From Paenibacillus sp. 32352 (GTDB taxonomy: Bacteria > Bacillota > Bacilli > Paenibacillales > NBRC-103111), in NCBI RefSeq assembly GCF_002042965.1, contig NZ_MZNT01000015.1, forward strand, positions 176,058 through 240,057: a stretch of 64,000 bases of DNA. The letters run 5' to 3'. Shown here piece by piece: positions 53,643 through 61,748 of this stretch. Position 1 is the first letter of the stretch, and each line of letters opens with the position of its first letter. A model generated the notes under the pieces. It was not told the DNA's origin, made no database searches, and saw nothing but the letters and a program-made list of their open reading frames with translations. A program made the position numbers and the translations under genes.

Positions 53643-54484
53643 CGGTCATCGTCCTCCTTCCCGCCGAAAAGAGGCTTGTTCAGTCCGGCGTTGTTGATGA
53701 GCGCCTGCGCCAATGTCCGCACTTGCTGCATAAACAGTGAGTTTTCATGACCGCGCGGCACCTGTCGGTTGCGAAATAGAAAACGGACGGCTTCTCCTTG
53801 TTGGGTCGCATCCAGCCAGCCCGTATTATGGACAATCGGGTACGCAGGCTCCCGCCGATGGAACTGGCGCTTGATATTCTTAACGGTCAAAGCGGAGCGA
53901 GGATCGTATTGTCCGAATACAAGCAAATGCTTCCGGTTGGACTGAAGCTGCGCCTCCACCAGCGGAAAAACCTGCTCCAGCTTGAGCGCGTTTTGCGGCA
54001 GACAGACGATCAGCAAATCCGCCTGACGCAGCAGCGCCGCAGTCCACGCCGACACATTGCCGCTTCCGCCGTCCAGCAATACCAGATCGTAAGCGCGCCT
54101 TGTCAGTTCCAAAAGGGGCGCAAGCCATTCCTGTGCGGCGGAAACAAACGATGCATCCGGCTTGTTCGATCCCGGAAGGATGTCGAGCCGGTCGGCGAGC
54201 AGCGGCAGCGTGTAATCCCGCAACCTGTTCGGTTCCAGCTTGCGGTTTTGCAAAAGCCTGAGCAGCGCGTCGATGCCCGCGTCAGGCGGGGCGTCCGCTT
54301 TGCTCATCCAGGACCGTCTCGGGTAAAAGCTGCGTTCGATGGCCGCGTATTCGCTTTGCAAATGCCCAAGTAGCAAAAGGCGCGAGGAGTATTCCAATCC
54401 GAGCAGCGCCGCGGCGGCGATCAGGTTGCTCGTCGTACCGGCCTGTCCCGAAACCGGGCTCCAAAACACCACGGTAAAACCCAT
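53639..54484 (-). CDS. TadZ/CpaE-like degenerate ParA ATPase (1)
   Basis: 281 residues of MinD/ParA fold. The P-loop region reads FWSPVSGQAGTTSNLIAAAA, in which the usual GKT is GTT, so ATP binding is doubtful. The switch region AYDLVLLDGGSGNVSAWTAA and the later LLIVCLPQNALKLEQVF are typical. TadZ/CpaE proteins place the pilus machine at a cell site and often have altered P-loops. It overlaps tadA by 4 nt, which supports a role in the same machine. Confidence 0.75.
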   Translation of the reverse strand: MGFTVVFWSPVSGQAGTTSNLIAAAALLGLEYSSRLLLLGHLQSEYAAIERSFYPRRSWMSKADAPPDAGIDALLRLLQNRKLEPNRLRDYTLPLLADRLDILPGSNKPDASFVSAAQEWLAPLLELTRRAYDLVLLDGGSGNVSAWTAALLRQADLLIVCLPQNALKLEQVFPLVEAQLQSNRKHLLVFGQYDPRSALTVKNIKRQFHRREPAYPIVHNTGWLDATQQGEAVRFLFRNRQVPRGHENSLFMQQVRTLAQALINNAGLNKPLFGGKEDDDR

Positions 54485-54508
54485 TGTTTCATCTCCTTTC
54501 GCATAAAA

Positions 54509-55225
54509 TTACCGGACACGCGAACGCTTTCGGGAGCGCGCCCATGCCCTCCGGGCGGTTTTGGCATCGCAATCAAACAACTGCTGCAGCATGTCCAGCA
54601 CAGTCCGGCGATACGTCCCGGACAGCCGCCTGATGTCGATGCGGCCGTGATGCTGGTTGTCCAGTTCGACCGACATATCCCGTTCGTCCAGCGGAAAGCG
54701 GAATATCGCTTCCTCCCAGCGTACAGCCTGCTGCGGCAGCAGCGAATCGATATACGACTCGGGTATGGCGATCGGCAGAGTGGGAGCGATCATTTTGTAA
54801 AACGACAGCGGCTGACCTTCCGCTTCGTGAAGGCACAGCCGCTGCATTAGCTCCGCGTTTTTATGCATGCCGAGCCGTCTCCAATTGCTGCACCAAACCC
54901 GCTTGTCGTAGCCCGGCAACTCTCGTCCTTTCACAAATTCGGTGTGATCGGTGTCGAGCAGCATGACATCGTATGCCGTTTCGCCACCGGCTTGAAACAT
55001 AGAACGTTCCAATTGAGCTGGCGTGATGTGCCCGGTCGCCACATCGATGCCTTCAAACTCCCGCAACGAACAGCCAAAATCCACTCGCGGCAAATAGCCT
55101 TGCATGGACTGGGCAAGGGTGGAATCCACGATCAGCACCTTTCTCTCCATCGCCGTGAGCAGCTTGCCAAGCACAAGGAGCAGGTGGCTTTTGTCCGGCG
55201 CGCCGAAAAATACGACCTTTTTCAT
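54509..55225 (-). CDS. Second degenerate ParA-like protein of the Tad block
   Basis: 238 residues from the ATG at 55225 (AAGGAGG upstream). It opens KKVVFFGAPDKSHLLLVLGK, where a P-loop would be expected but the GKT/S is missing, then KVLIVDSTLAQSMQGYLPRV and the switch-like YDVMLLDTDHTEF. The C-terminus is basic. Two degenerate ParA-like proteins in a row suggest a heterodimer. It stands between the CpaB-like and TadZ-like genes. Family membership is inferred from these motifs only. Confidence 0.6.
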   Translation of the reverse strand: MKKVVFFGAPDKSHLLLVLGKLLTAMERKVLIVDSTLAQSMQGYLPRVDFGCSLREFEGIDVATGHITPAQLERSMFQAGGETAYDVMLLDTDHTEFVKGRELPGYDKRVWCSNWRRLGMHKNAELMQRLCLHEAEGQPLSFYKMIAPTLPIAIPESYIDSLLPQQAVRWEEAIFRFPLDERDMSVELDNQHHGRIDIRRLSGTYRRTVLDMLQQLFDCDAKTARRAWARSRKRSRVR

Positions 55226-55236
55226 GACGGCCTCCT

Positions 55237-56358
55237 TCACTGATTAAAAATTTGCTCCAATTTATCCACTTTTGCAGGCTCTCCAGGCGACGAAGCTGGC
55301 GCCGGATCTGTTGAAACAGTTGATGTAGGCTCCTCTGGCGTTTCCGGTCGATTCTCACTCATCGTTGTCGGAACGGAAGAGGTAGGCAGCGGCTGCGCAG
55401 CTGGTGGTTCGTGATCGACCGTAGCCGTTGCGCCTGCCGGTGGCGGCGATGGGGTCGCCTCATGCATGGCATTGCCTTGCTGCGTGACAATCCGTTCGTT
55501 TTGCAATTGCTGCTGAACCGTTACGCTTCCGCTCGTTACGCGCAGTTTGTCCGACTCTCTCATCGCCTTCAGATTGTCATCCAGTGTCGTTCGCAGTTGG
55601 CGGGCAAGCTCGGTTGTCGCTTTTTCTAGCAGGTTCGGATCATGATCCATCAAGTCGAGCACCTTCGGATTGGCGGGATAATTGACTACTGCCGATTCCT
55701 GCAAGCCCGGCTCGATGTAGGGCAGGGCATACAGCCGCGCGCCTTGCAAGTAGGCATCGATGATCGCGCTTGAAGTCCGTAATAGATCCAGCTCGTTCAT
55801 TTCCAGCCAGATGACATTGCCGGACAACTCCCGCGCCTTCTTCTTCGCCAGCAAGACAAAATCCTCGCCAGTCGGGAAGTTGATTCGCACGTCGATGTAC
55901 TGTCCCTTTTGCAGATTGGAGGGAAGCTGAATGACTTGAAACTCCTGCACCCGCAAATCCTTCGGGATTGGCGCGCCCTCGTACAGCATGGAAGGCATCA
56001 ACGGCGTGCCTGGCTCTAATTCGATTTTGGCGCTTTTGCCAATGACCGCGTTCTGATCAGTAATCATTCCTTGCGGCACCAGATTCGCAGGCAGCGGAAC
56101 AGACTTGAGGTCTTCCGCCTTCACGATGCCGCCGGCCGGAACAGTGTGCGCCACAGTCCAAACGCTTCTGCGCGATTGTTCCTCTATCGTTTTCAATTCT
56201 TCGATTTGCCTTTCATAATGTTCCTTCATTTGCTGTTGTTTCTGCTCTTGCTCTGATTGCTTGATCAGAGAATAAATGGCCGCAGCAGCCAGTAAACAAA
56301 CGCTTACGGCAATCGCCGCGATGATAAGCGCCTTGCGGTGCCGATACGTCCACGACAT
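55237..56358 (-). CDS. CpaB/SAF-domain pilus assembly protein
   Basis: 373 residues with one N-terminal membrane helix (about 10-31), a coiled stretch (EQEQKQQQMKEHYERQIEEL), a SAF domain (AHTVPAGGIVKAEDLKSVPL, ending EPGTPLMPSML) and the CpaB-type FQVIQLPSNLQKGQYIDVRI motif. A long Pro/Thr-rich disordered tail closes the protein. CpaB/RcpC proteins belong to the periplasmic or wall-side part of Tad systems. It heads the Tad-like block. Confidence 0.82.
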   Translation of the reverse strand: MSWTYRHRKALIIAAIAVSVCLLAAAAIYSLIKQSEQEQKQQQMKEHYERQIEELKTIEEQSRRSVWTVAHTVPAGGIVKAEDLKSVPLPANLVPQGMITDQNAVIGKSAKIELEPGTPLMPSMLYEGAPIPKDLRVQEFQVIQLPSNLQKGQYIDVRINFPTGEDFVLLAKKKARELSGNVIWLEMNELDLLRTSSAIIDAYLQGARLYALPYIEPGLQESAVVNYPANPKVLDLMDHDPNLLEKATTELARQLRTTLDDNLKAMRESDKLRVTSGSVTVQQQLQNERIVTQQGNAMHEATPSPPPAGATATVDHEPPAAQPLPTSSVPTTMSENRPETPEEPTSTVSTDPAPASSPGEPAKVDKLEQIFNQ

Positions 56359-56405
56359 CGCTCACGTCTCCTTTCAAACCAAAATTGAAGTGCTGTCGAT
56401 TGACT

Positions 56406-57014
56406 TTACCGGGCTTCGTCACGGCGCTTCGGTTTTTGCTGAGTTCCAATCTGATGCTGCTCCAATTTTTCTTGCGCCCATGCAGGCATATGCTCCGGTT
56501 TTATCAGACCCATAAAATCCTCTCGATTCCAGCGAGCCTCTTCACCGGTATATAGATTTAACACGTAGACGGCGCGACCTCGGGAATTGGCAGAGGTGCC
56601 AAAACCGCTTAGCGCCAGCACAAGCTGGTTAACAGCGGTGCGGTATTCAGGTCGCAACCGTTCCGGCCGGATGACAACAACCTGGTGGTCAATGCACACG
56701 TCTTCGCGAATCGGCTGGCATTGGACTTGGGTAAGGGGAGATAGGGGCACCTTGACACTGGCCCTTTCTTCTTTGAGATCCTCCAGCTCCCATTGCACGC
56801 GGGAAACAAAGTCATGCACGGCCTCAAGATAATCCGCGCCGGCTGCAAACGCGTAAAATTGCTCGACACCCAACGAATTGTTTCGGGTGCAGGTACAAAC
56901 CATGTACGGACGTTCGGCATTGGTTTCGTCTATGCCAAGCAGCACTTCCACCTTCCCGATGGAGATGGCCTGAACGACTTCATAGTTGTCCACCATTCGC
57001 TTTATTTCTTCCAT
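56406..57014 (-). CDS. Unknown soluble protein before the Tad block
   Basis: 202 residues, no membrane segment. Features are an N-terminal strand-rich region (VEVLLGIDETNAERPYMVCT), DYLEAVHDFVSRVQWELEDL in the middle, and a C-terminal part with NREDFMGLIKPEHMPAWAQE and a basic tail. It overlaps the small gene upstream by 13 nt and lies 47 nt before the CpaB-like gene. I do not recognise the family. Context suggests a conserved component of this type of element. Confidence 0.6.
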   Translation of the reverse strand: MEEIKRMVDNYEVVQAISIGKVEVLLGIDETNAERPYMVCTCTRNNSLGVEQFYAFAAGADYLEAVHDFVSRVQWELEDLKEERASVKVPLSPLTQVQCQPIREDVCIDHQVVVIRPERLRPEYRTAVNQLVLALSGFGTSANSRGRAVYVLNLYTGEEARWNREDFMGLIKPEHMPAWAQEKLEQHQIGTQQKPKRRDEAR

Positions 57015-57214
57015 TGTCCGTCCTCATTTCCTGGAAAATTGCGGTCATTCTTCGTTCCCCGGCTTCGCTTTGATTGGCCGACTTCACGAGATTTCTCGTT
57101 TCGCGTGCGCGGCTGCTCGGTCTCATCCTCCAAAACTTCAAAGCGGTTGAAACCCGGCTTTTCTTGCATCAGGCGCTCATATTGACGACGCCTCCCTTTC
57201 GTGAAATACATCAT
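57002..57214 (-). CDS. Small basic protein
   Basis: 70 residues from the ATG at 57214, 7 nt after GGGGAGG. The start MMYFTKGRRRQYERLMQEKP is followed by a charged, probably disordered tail. Short proteins with a YERLMQ-type helix occur near ParB genes of Firmicute elements. It lies behind a terminator that follows parB and overlaps the next gene by 13 nt. The function is unknown. Confidence 0.6.
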   Translation of the reverse strand: MMYFTKGRRRQYERLMQEKPGFNRFEVLEDETEQPRTRNEKSREVGQSKRSRGTKNDRNFPGNEDGQWKK

Positions 57215-57239
57215 GAATCGCCTCCCCAAAAATGGGCAT

Positions 57240-57266
57240 AAAAAAGCTCTCCGCCTAGGGGAGAGT
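57240..57266 (-). terminator. Terminator after parB
   Basis: CTCTCC/GGAGAG stem (57247-57252 with 57260-57265), then C and six T residues on the minus strand, 37 nt after the parB stop and about 25 nt before the next start codon. It separates parAB from the Tad-like block, or attenuates read-through into it. Confidence 0.75.
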
Positions 57267-57302
57267 GCCTGCCGGACAGGATCGTTATGTTTCAGAAACA
57301 GG

Positions 57303-58247
57303 TTAACGTTCCTGCTCCCGTTGCCGTTTTTTATACCAACTTTCCAACAGTTGTACGATCAGGTCTTCCTTTTGCTTTTCGGTAAAGTCCCTCGGGAAGA
57401 AACGGTCGATCCGTTCGCGCCGAATGGTCATCTTTTCTTTCTGGTTCGGCTTCTCCTCCGTGAGAATCGAGAAGATGACATCCACGTTAAGCCGCCCGTC
57501 CTGGCTCAGTTTTTTCATGCGCTGCGCCTGCGCCAGCGAAGGCGTGCAGTCTTCGGACTGCATCGTTTCGTACAGGGCTTTCTGTTCTTCTTCGGCCAAG
57601 TAAGAAAGCTCTACGGCCGGATTGAAGGCGATTCGTTTATCGTCCACCATTTCGAGAATGGAGGGGGTCAGTTCGGTAAGGCGGATATAGCGTGAAATTT
57701 GATTCTTGCTCTCGCCAACTTGTTCAGCGAGTATTTCCCTGGATTCTTTTCCCTCTAACTTCCGCCCAAGTTGGGCGGAAGTTAGGTCTGTTCTCTGTCC
57801 TTGTCTTTTCATCGCCTCCAACTTCATCTTATAGGCGAATGCTTTCTCGCTTGGCGCAATATTTTCCCGTTGCAGGTTGCTGTCCACCATAATGATCGTT
57901 GCCTGATCATCGTCCAGTTCGCGGACAATGCAGGGCATCGTTTCTCTGCCTGCCAATTCGCTCGCTTTTTTACGCCGATGCCCGGCTACCATTTCGTAGC
58001 CGCCGTCCGTCTTCGGACGTACCAGGCCGGGAACGAGAACGCCGTATTGCTTCACGCTGTCCGCCATTTCAAGCATCGCTTCATCCGCCTTCACCTTGAA
58101 CGGGTGGCCGGGAAAATCGCTGATTTCCGATAATGGTATTTCCATCACCTTTTCCCGCTGCTGGTCGGCGCGGCTCTCCTCCGTCGAGAATAAATCAGCG
58201 ACTGTGGTCAGTTTGATGCTGGCGCGCATGTCGTCTTTCGCTGCCAA
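57303..58247 (-). CDS. parB: ParB/Spo0J-family partition protein
   Basis: 314 residues from a TTG at 58247, chosen because AGGAGGTG lies 7 nt upstream; the first ATG (58229) has none. The ParB domain shows IPLSEISDFPGHPFKVKADE, the box GHRRKKASELAGR and DDQATIIMVDSNLQREN. The helix-turn-helix (GESKNQISRYIRLTELTPSI) is followed by a C-terminal helical tail. It binds parS-like sites and works with ParA for segregation or regulation. Its start overlaps the 3' end of parA. It is close in sequence to the nested-element ParB, and a 31-bp palindrome lies within its frame. Confidence 0.92.
   Translation of the reverse strand: MAAKDDMRASIKLTTVADLFSTEESRADQQREKVMEIPLSEISDFPGHPFKVKADEAMLEMADSVKQYGVLVPGLVRPKTDGGYEMVAGHRRKKASELAGRETMPCIVRELDDDQATIIMVDSNLQRENIAPSEKAFAYKMKLEAMKRQGQRTDLTSAQLGRKLEGKESREILAEQVGESKNQISRYIRLTELTPSILEMVDDKRIAFNPAVELSYLAEEEQKALYETMQSEDCTPSLAQAQRMKKLSQDGRLNVDVIFSILTEEKPNQKEKMTIRRERIDRFFPRDFTEKQKEDLIVQLLESWYKKRQREQER
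57755..57785. repeat. 31-bp perfect palindrome within parB
   Basis: CTAACTTCCGCCCAA, one G, then TTGGGCGGAAGTTAG: 15-bp arms with a single central base. It encodes part of LTSAQLGRKL in ParB. No T-tract follows on either strand, so a terminator is unlikely. A protein-binding site such as a parS-like sequence is possible. Confidence 0.75.
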
Positions 58248-59022
58248 TGCTCTGCACCTCCTTCGTAAAGGCGGCATAAGCCTCCGCAGCTTTCCCATCC
58301 GGATCATGGACGTAGATGCTTTTCCCCTTGGCGCTCGTTTCCGCCGCGCGAACGGATAAGGGAATTTCGGTGTTGAACATGCGCAGCTTGTCGCCGTAGT
58401 CGCGCCGAAGAATAAAGGAAATGTCTTTGGCAAATTTCGTCCGACTGTCTACCATCGTGAGCAGCACGCCGTCCAAAACCAGCTTCGGATTGATTTGCCT
58501 GCGCACACGGGCAATGGTCTGCAAGAGCTGCGTCATTCCCTTGGCGGGCAAATAGTGTGCTTGAACGGGGATAATGACGCTGTCTGCTGCCGCCAACGCA
58601 TTGATGGTCAACATGCCCAAACTCGGCATGCAATCGATCAGCACGTAATCGTAATCGGCTTTAACCGAATCGATGTACGAACGCAAAATCGTTTCTCTAC
58701 TCATCGTATTGACTAGCGATACCTCAACAGCGGACAATTCAATATTGCCTGGCATCAGGTCAACGCCTTCATGGTGATACAAAATACCTTCCCGCGCTTC
58801 ATAGGATTCTTCCAGCATCGTTTTCGCCAGCAATGTGGCCAAAGATACCGACAAATTATCCGGTTCATGGAACCCTAACGAATCTGTCAGGTTGCCTTGC
58901 GCGTCCGCATCGACCAGCAAAACCTTTTTCCCATCGGCAGCCAAACCGATTCCCAAATTGACCGCCGTTGTGGTCTTGCCCACGCCGCCTTTCTGATTGG
59001 CGAGGGCAATCACTTTGGTCAT
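58195..59022 (-). CDS. parA: ParA/Soj-family partition ATPase
   Basis: 275 residues. The deviant Walker A is NQKGGVGKTTTAVNLGIGLA, with DADAQGNLTDSLGFH and the switch II YDYVLIDCMPSLGMLTINAL. It lacks an N-terminal DNA-binding domain, as in type Ib/Soj-like proteins. With ParB it should partition or stabilise the element when it is circular. AAAGGAG precedes the ATG, and an intrinsic-terminator-like hairpin lies just upstream in the leader. It is the first gene of the long minus-strand array. Confidence 0.95.
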   Translation of the reverse strand: MTKVIALANQKGGVGKTTTAVNLGIGLAADGKKVLLVDADAQGNLTDSLGFHEPDNLSVSLATLLAKTMLEESYEAREGILYHHEGVDLMPGNIELSAVEVSLVNTMSRETILRSYIDSVKADYDYVLIDCMPSLGMLTINALAAADSVIIPVQAHYLPAKGMTQLLQTIARVRRQINPKLVLDGVLLTMVDSRTKFAKDISFILRRDYGDKLRMFNTEIPLSVRAAETSAKGKSIYVHDPDGKAAEAYAAFTKEVQSIGSERRHARQHQTDHSR

Positions 59023-59043
59023 CCGACATTTCTCCTTTCACGC

Positions 59044-59086
59044 AAAAAGCCGGTTGCGCTGAATATTTCAGGGCAACCGGCTTTTT
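59044..59086 (-). promoter_or_regulatory. Terminator-like hairpin in the parA leader
   Basis: AAAAAGCCGGTTGC and GCAACCGGCTTTTT (59073-59086 with 59044-59057) form 14-bp perfect arms, with the T-tract ending about 20 nt before the parA start. It could be an attenuator controlling the whole downstream array. Confidence 0.7.
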
Positions 59087-59266
59087 GAAAAATATCTATA
59101 TAAAAAGAGAACACCGCAAGGGCGTCCTCTTGGACATTCAAGTATAAGGCATCTATATCGACGCTTTAATGAATTTTTCGGTAAGTCACTAACTTTTTAA
59201 ATGCTTCTCTGTTAATCAAATATGATTATAGGTTCTTGCTAGTTAGTTCATACCGCAATGTAATCA

Positions 59267-59731
59267 TCAAGGTTTTTTAATCTCTTTGAAACCCCGTATA
59301 AAATCGTTCACATTACCTAAGCAACAAGCCCCTTGGGGGTTGTTTACCTCACACCCACATCGCCCCGCCTGAACATGAGCTTTAATTTGGCTAGCAGGTT
59401 TTTGATTGGTATTAACGGTTTGAAGAAGCCGCTCTCTCGTCCATTCAAAGCAGTAACACACGGGAACATCTACACTCTGGTTTTTTTGGTATACTGGCAC
59501 CTTCAGGTCGTTCTCCACAAACGTTTGCGAATGGTTCCTGCTGAAGTAGACAATAGAGCAAGCAGGATTAGAGCAAAAGAGGTAAGAGTTCTCCGGTTCA
59601 ATGGTTTCTAATGGCGACGCTCGAAGCAGGGACTTTAGCGTAATGAGTTGCACATTCTTGCCCTTTTCGCCGCAGGAAGGACACTCCGTTCTTACAGCTT
59701 CAATTAAATTAGACGGTGCACAACAATCCAT
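59267..59731 (-). CDS. Cys-rich CopZ-type [2Fe-2S]/zinc-binding metallochaperone-like protein
   Basis: 154 residues with 12 or more Cys: CC at the start, CPSCGEKG, CSNPAC, CYCFEWTR and CGCEVNNPQGACCLGNV near the end. The two halves match the N-terminal zinc/[2Fe-2S]-binding domain known from Archaeoglobus CopZ, here without an HMA copper domain. Similar stand-alone proteins are associated with metal resistance loci. No ATPase or mer gene accompanies it. It lies between parA and the element's right border, so it may be cargo or a host gene. Confidence 0.75.
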   Translation of the reverse strand: MDCCAPSNLIEAVRTECPSCGEKGKNVQLITLKSLLRASPLETIEPENSYLFCSNPACSIVYFSRNHSQTFVENDLKVPVYQKNQSVDVPVCYCFEWTRERLLQTVNTNQKPASQIKAHVQAGRCGCEVNNPQGACCLGNVNDFIRGFKEIKKP

Positions 59732-59997
59732 TAGAAATCACTCCAAAAGTAAATGAATTGATATTTCTTACTTCCTCGGACGTCCATTTCGCTAATTGCC
59801 TGTCATTTGGTCTAATTCCTAATTGGCAGTGTAATGATCTCAAACAAAAGAATTCAACATGTCTACACACACGACGTCCAAATCCATGTCCAAAACAACG
59901 GAAACCCCAATTTTATCTTTCAATACCTTATTTTTGAAATCACTGCCGTCTGCCGTGAAAGTCATAAATCGCGCAAAGTGTTGAAAATAAAGGATTT
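59732..59997. other. Right border region of the conjugative element
   Basis: No gene. The stretch is AT-rich, unlike rlmCD next to it, and should contain the right attachment site if the element inserted at the 3' end of rlmCD. I could not find a matching repeat at the left side. Confidence 0.4.
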
Positions 59998-61446
59998 CTA
60001 CGTATCGATTCGTTGCATTCCTATTACGCACTCCACATGTGCCGTCTGAGGGAACATGTCCACCGGCTGGATCCACTCCAGCCGGTAGCCGCTTTGCAGC
60101 AGCACCTGGCAATCCTTGGCCAGGGTGGAGGGGTTGCACGACACGTAGACGAGTCGTGCCGGTTTCGCGGCCGCGATCGCGCTCAGCAGCTCGCGATCGC
60201 AGCCGGTGCGCGGCGGGTCGACGACGATGACGTCGGGACGTGTGCCGCGCTTGACCCATTCGGGCAGCAGCTTCTCCGCGCGCCCGACGTAAAACTTCGC
60301 GTTGTCGGCACCGCTCAGCTCGGCATTGCGGCGGGCGTCATCCACCGCCTCGGGGATGATCTCGATGCCGCGAACCTCCTTGGCTAGCGGAGCGAGCCAT
60401 AGACCAATCGTGCCGGTACCGCAGTAAGCATCGACGACAAGCTCGCTGCCGGTCAAAGCCGCTGCTTCCTTGGCAGCATCGTACAGCTTGACGGTCTGCT
60501 CGGGGTTAAGCTGGAAGAAGGCCCGCGGCGATAAGGAGAAGCGAAGGCCGCCAAGCTCCTCGTCCAAACGCTCCTCACCCCACAGGACGCGGGTCTCTTC
60601 GCCGAACACGAGCGGCGTATCGGCCTTGTTAATGTTGTGGGCGATGGTAGTCACATTCGGGAGCTCCGAACGGATCGCAGCAATCAGGCGTTCCTTCTCC
60701 GGAAGCTTGTCCGAGGCGGTAATGAACGTCAGCTGGACGTTCCCCGTCTGCCTGCTGACCCTTGCCGCCACGGTGCGTACGGTCCCTTTGCGGCTGCGCT
60801 CCTGATAAGGCTGAATATGGAGCCGGGAAAGGATAGCTTTGACCCTGGCAATGACATCGTTGATGGCCGGCTGCTGGATCGGGCAGCCCGAAATATCGAC
60901 GAGCCGATGCGATCCGGGGGAATACAGCCCCGTTATGATTTGTTCATCAGCCCAGCCCGCCTGCAGCTGGGCTTTATTGCGGTACCCCCAAGGGTCGTCC
61001 ATCCCGAGAATAGGCCGCAGCGGCAAATCCGCCAGCTTGGCGTACCGGTTGAAGGCCTCTCGTACAAGCTCCTCCTTAGCGCGAAGCTGAGCGGGGTAAG
61101 CCATATGCTGGAGCTGACAGCCTCCGCAGGACTCGTACACCGGACAGGGCGGCTTTACGCGATCCGGGGATTTTTTCTCGATATCGACCAGCTTTGCGGA
61201 TAAATAGGTCGGCTCGACCTTGGTCACATTGGCTTTGACAACCTCCTCGGGCAGGGCCCCGTCAATAAAGACGGCCTTTCTCTTGTAATAGCCTACACCT
61301 TCTCCATTAATTCCGATTCTTTTTATCGTTACGACAATACGATCGCCGATCTTGACGTCATCGCCGCTATTTGTATATCGGGGCTGCTGTCCGTTGTACG
61401 GCTTTTTCCCTTGACGGGGGGCAGCTTGTCCTTTAGGTTTGTTCAT
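59998..61446 (-). CDS. rlmCD: 23S rRNA (uracil-5-)-methyltransferase, RlmCD/RumA family
   Basis: 482 residues: basic N-terminus, a TRAM domain (about 30-90), the iron-sulphur cysteine set (CPVYESCGGCQLQH and later ISGCPIQ), and a SAM methyltransferase domain with VVDAYCGTGTIGLWLAPLAK, DVIVVDPPRTGCDRELL and the catalytic Cys in YVSCNPSTLAKD. It methylates uracils in 23S rRNA. The last residues (ECVIGMQRIDT) may have been altered by the adjoining element. rumA 3' ends are known integration sites of some ICEs in streptococci. Confidence 0.93.
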   Translation of the reverse strand: MNKPKGQAAPRQGKKPYNGQQPRYTNSGDDVKIGDRIVVTIKRIGINGEGVGYYKRKAVFIDGALPEEVVKANVTKVEPTYLSAKLVDIEKKSPDRVKPPCPVYESCGGCQLQHMAYPAQLRAKEELVREAFNRYAKLADLPLRPILGMDDPWGYRNKAQLQAGWADEQIITGLYSPGSHRLVDISGCPIQQPAINDVIARVKAILSRLHIQPYQERSRKGTVRTVAARVSRQTGNVQLTFITASDKLPEKERLIAAIRSELPNVTTIAHNINKADTPLVFGEETRVLWGEERLDEELGGLRFSLSPRAFFQLNPEQTVKLYDAAKEAAALTGSELVVDAYCGTGTIGLWLAPLAKEVRGIEIIPEAVDDARRNAELSGADNAKFYVGRAEKLLPEWVKRGTRPDVIVVDPPRTGCDRELLSAIAAAKPARLVYVSCNPSTLAKDCQVLLQSGYRLEWIQPVDMFPQTAHVECVIGMQRIDT

Positions 61447-61748
61447 CTTTATTCCTCACTCCGTTACGTATAGATGGTTTGGGTATTCATACAGTTACAG
61501 ATACTATAACACGTTCGGCCTGATGGGAGAAACTTAAGGACGCTGAAAACGCCAATATGCAATGTTCTTGTTTTTTTTGGCATAAGGCGCCATCGTTTTA
61601 CATATATTTCAACTCTCTGGGAAAAATAGAGAGAGAATCCGTATCGTCAAAGGATTTTTAACGAATGGTTTATGTTCCGCTAATCTTGTCTTAATATTGG
61701 GGCGGTATCCTAACGATACCGAGGAAAATGCAGAAGGGAAGATCGAGC
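61447..61748. other. Intergenic region between divergent host genes
   Basis: No gene. It should hold the promoters of rlmCD (minus) and of the small gene and radical SAM gene (plus). A short inverted repeat GGTATC/GATACC lies near 61696-61711. Nothing else is recognised. Confidence 0.35.

Larger units (their letters stand above)
10050..59990. mobile_element. Conjugative element (ICE or integrated conjugative plasmid), borders approximate
   Basis: This block of about 50 kb carries relaxase, MobC, VirD4, VirB4, VirB6, PrgI, PcfB, primase, ParA/ParB, toxin-antitoxin and a methylase-helicase, almost all on the minus strand. Host-type genes flank it on both sides. The left border lies between the cheY remnant and the end of virB4, the right border at or near the 3' end of rlmCD. 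I found no direct repeat marking the ends and no integrase of its own; the only recombinase belongs to a nested element. Conjugative nature is well supported by the genes; mode of integration is open. Confidence 0.8.

Noticed and set aside
57755..57785. parB palindrome as an intrinsic terminator
   Set aside because: No T-tract on either strand.
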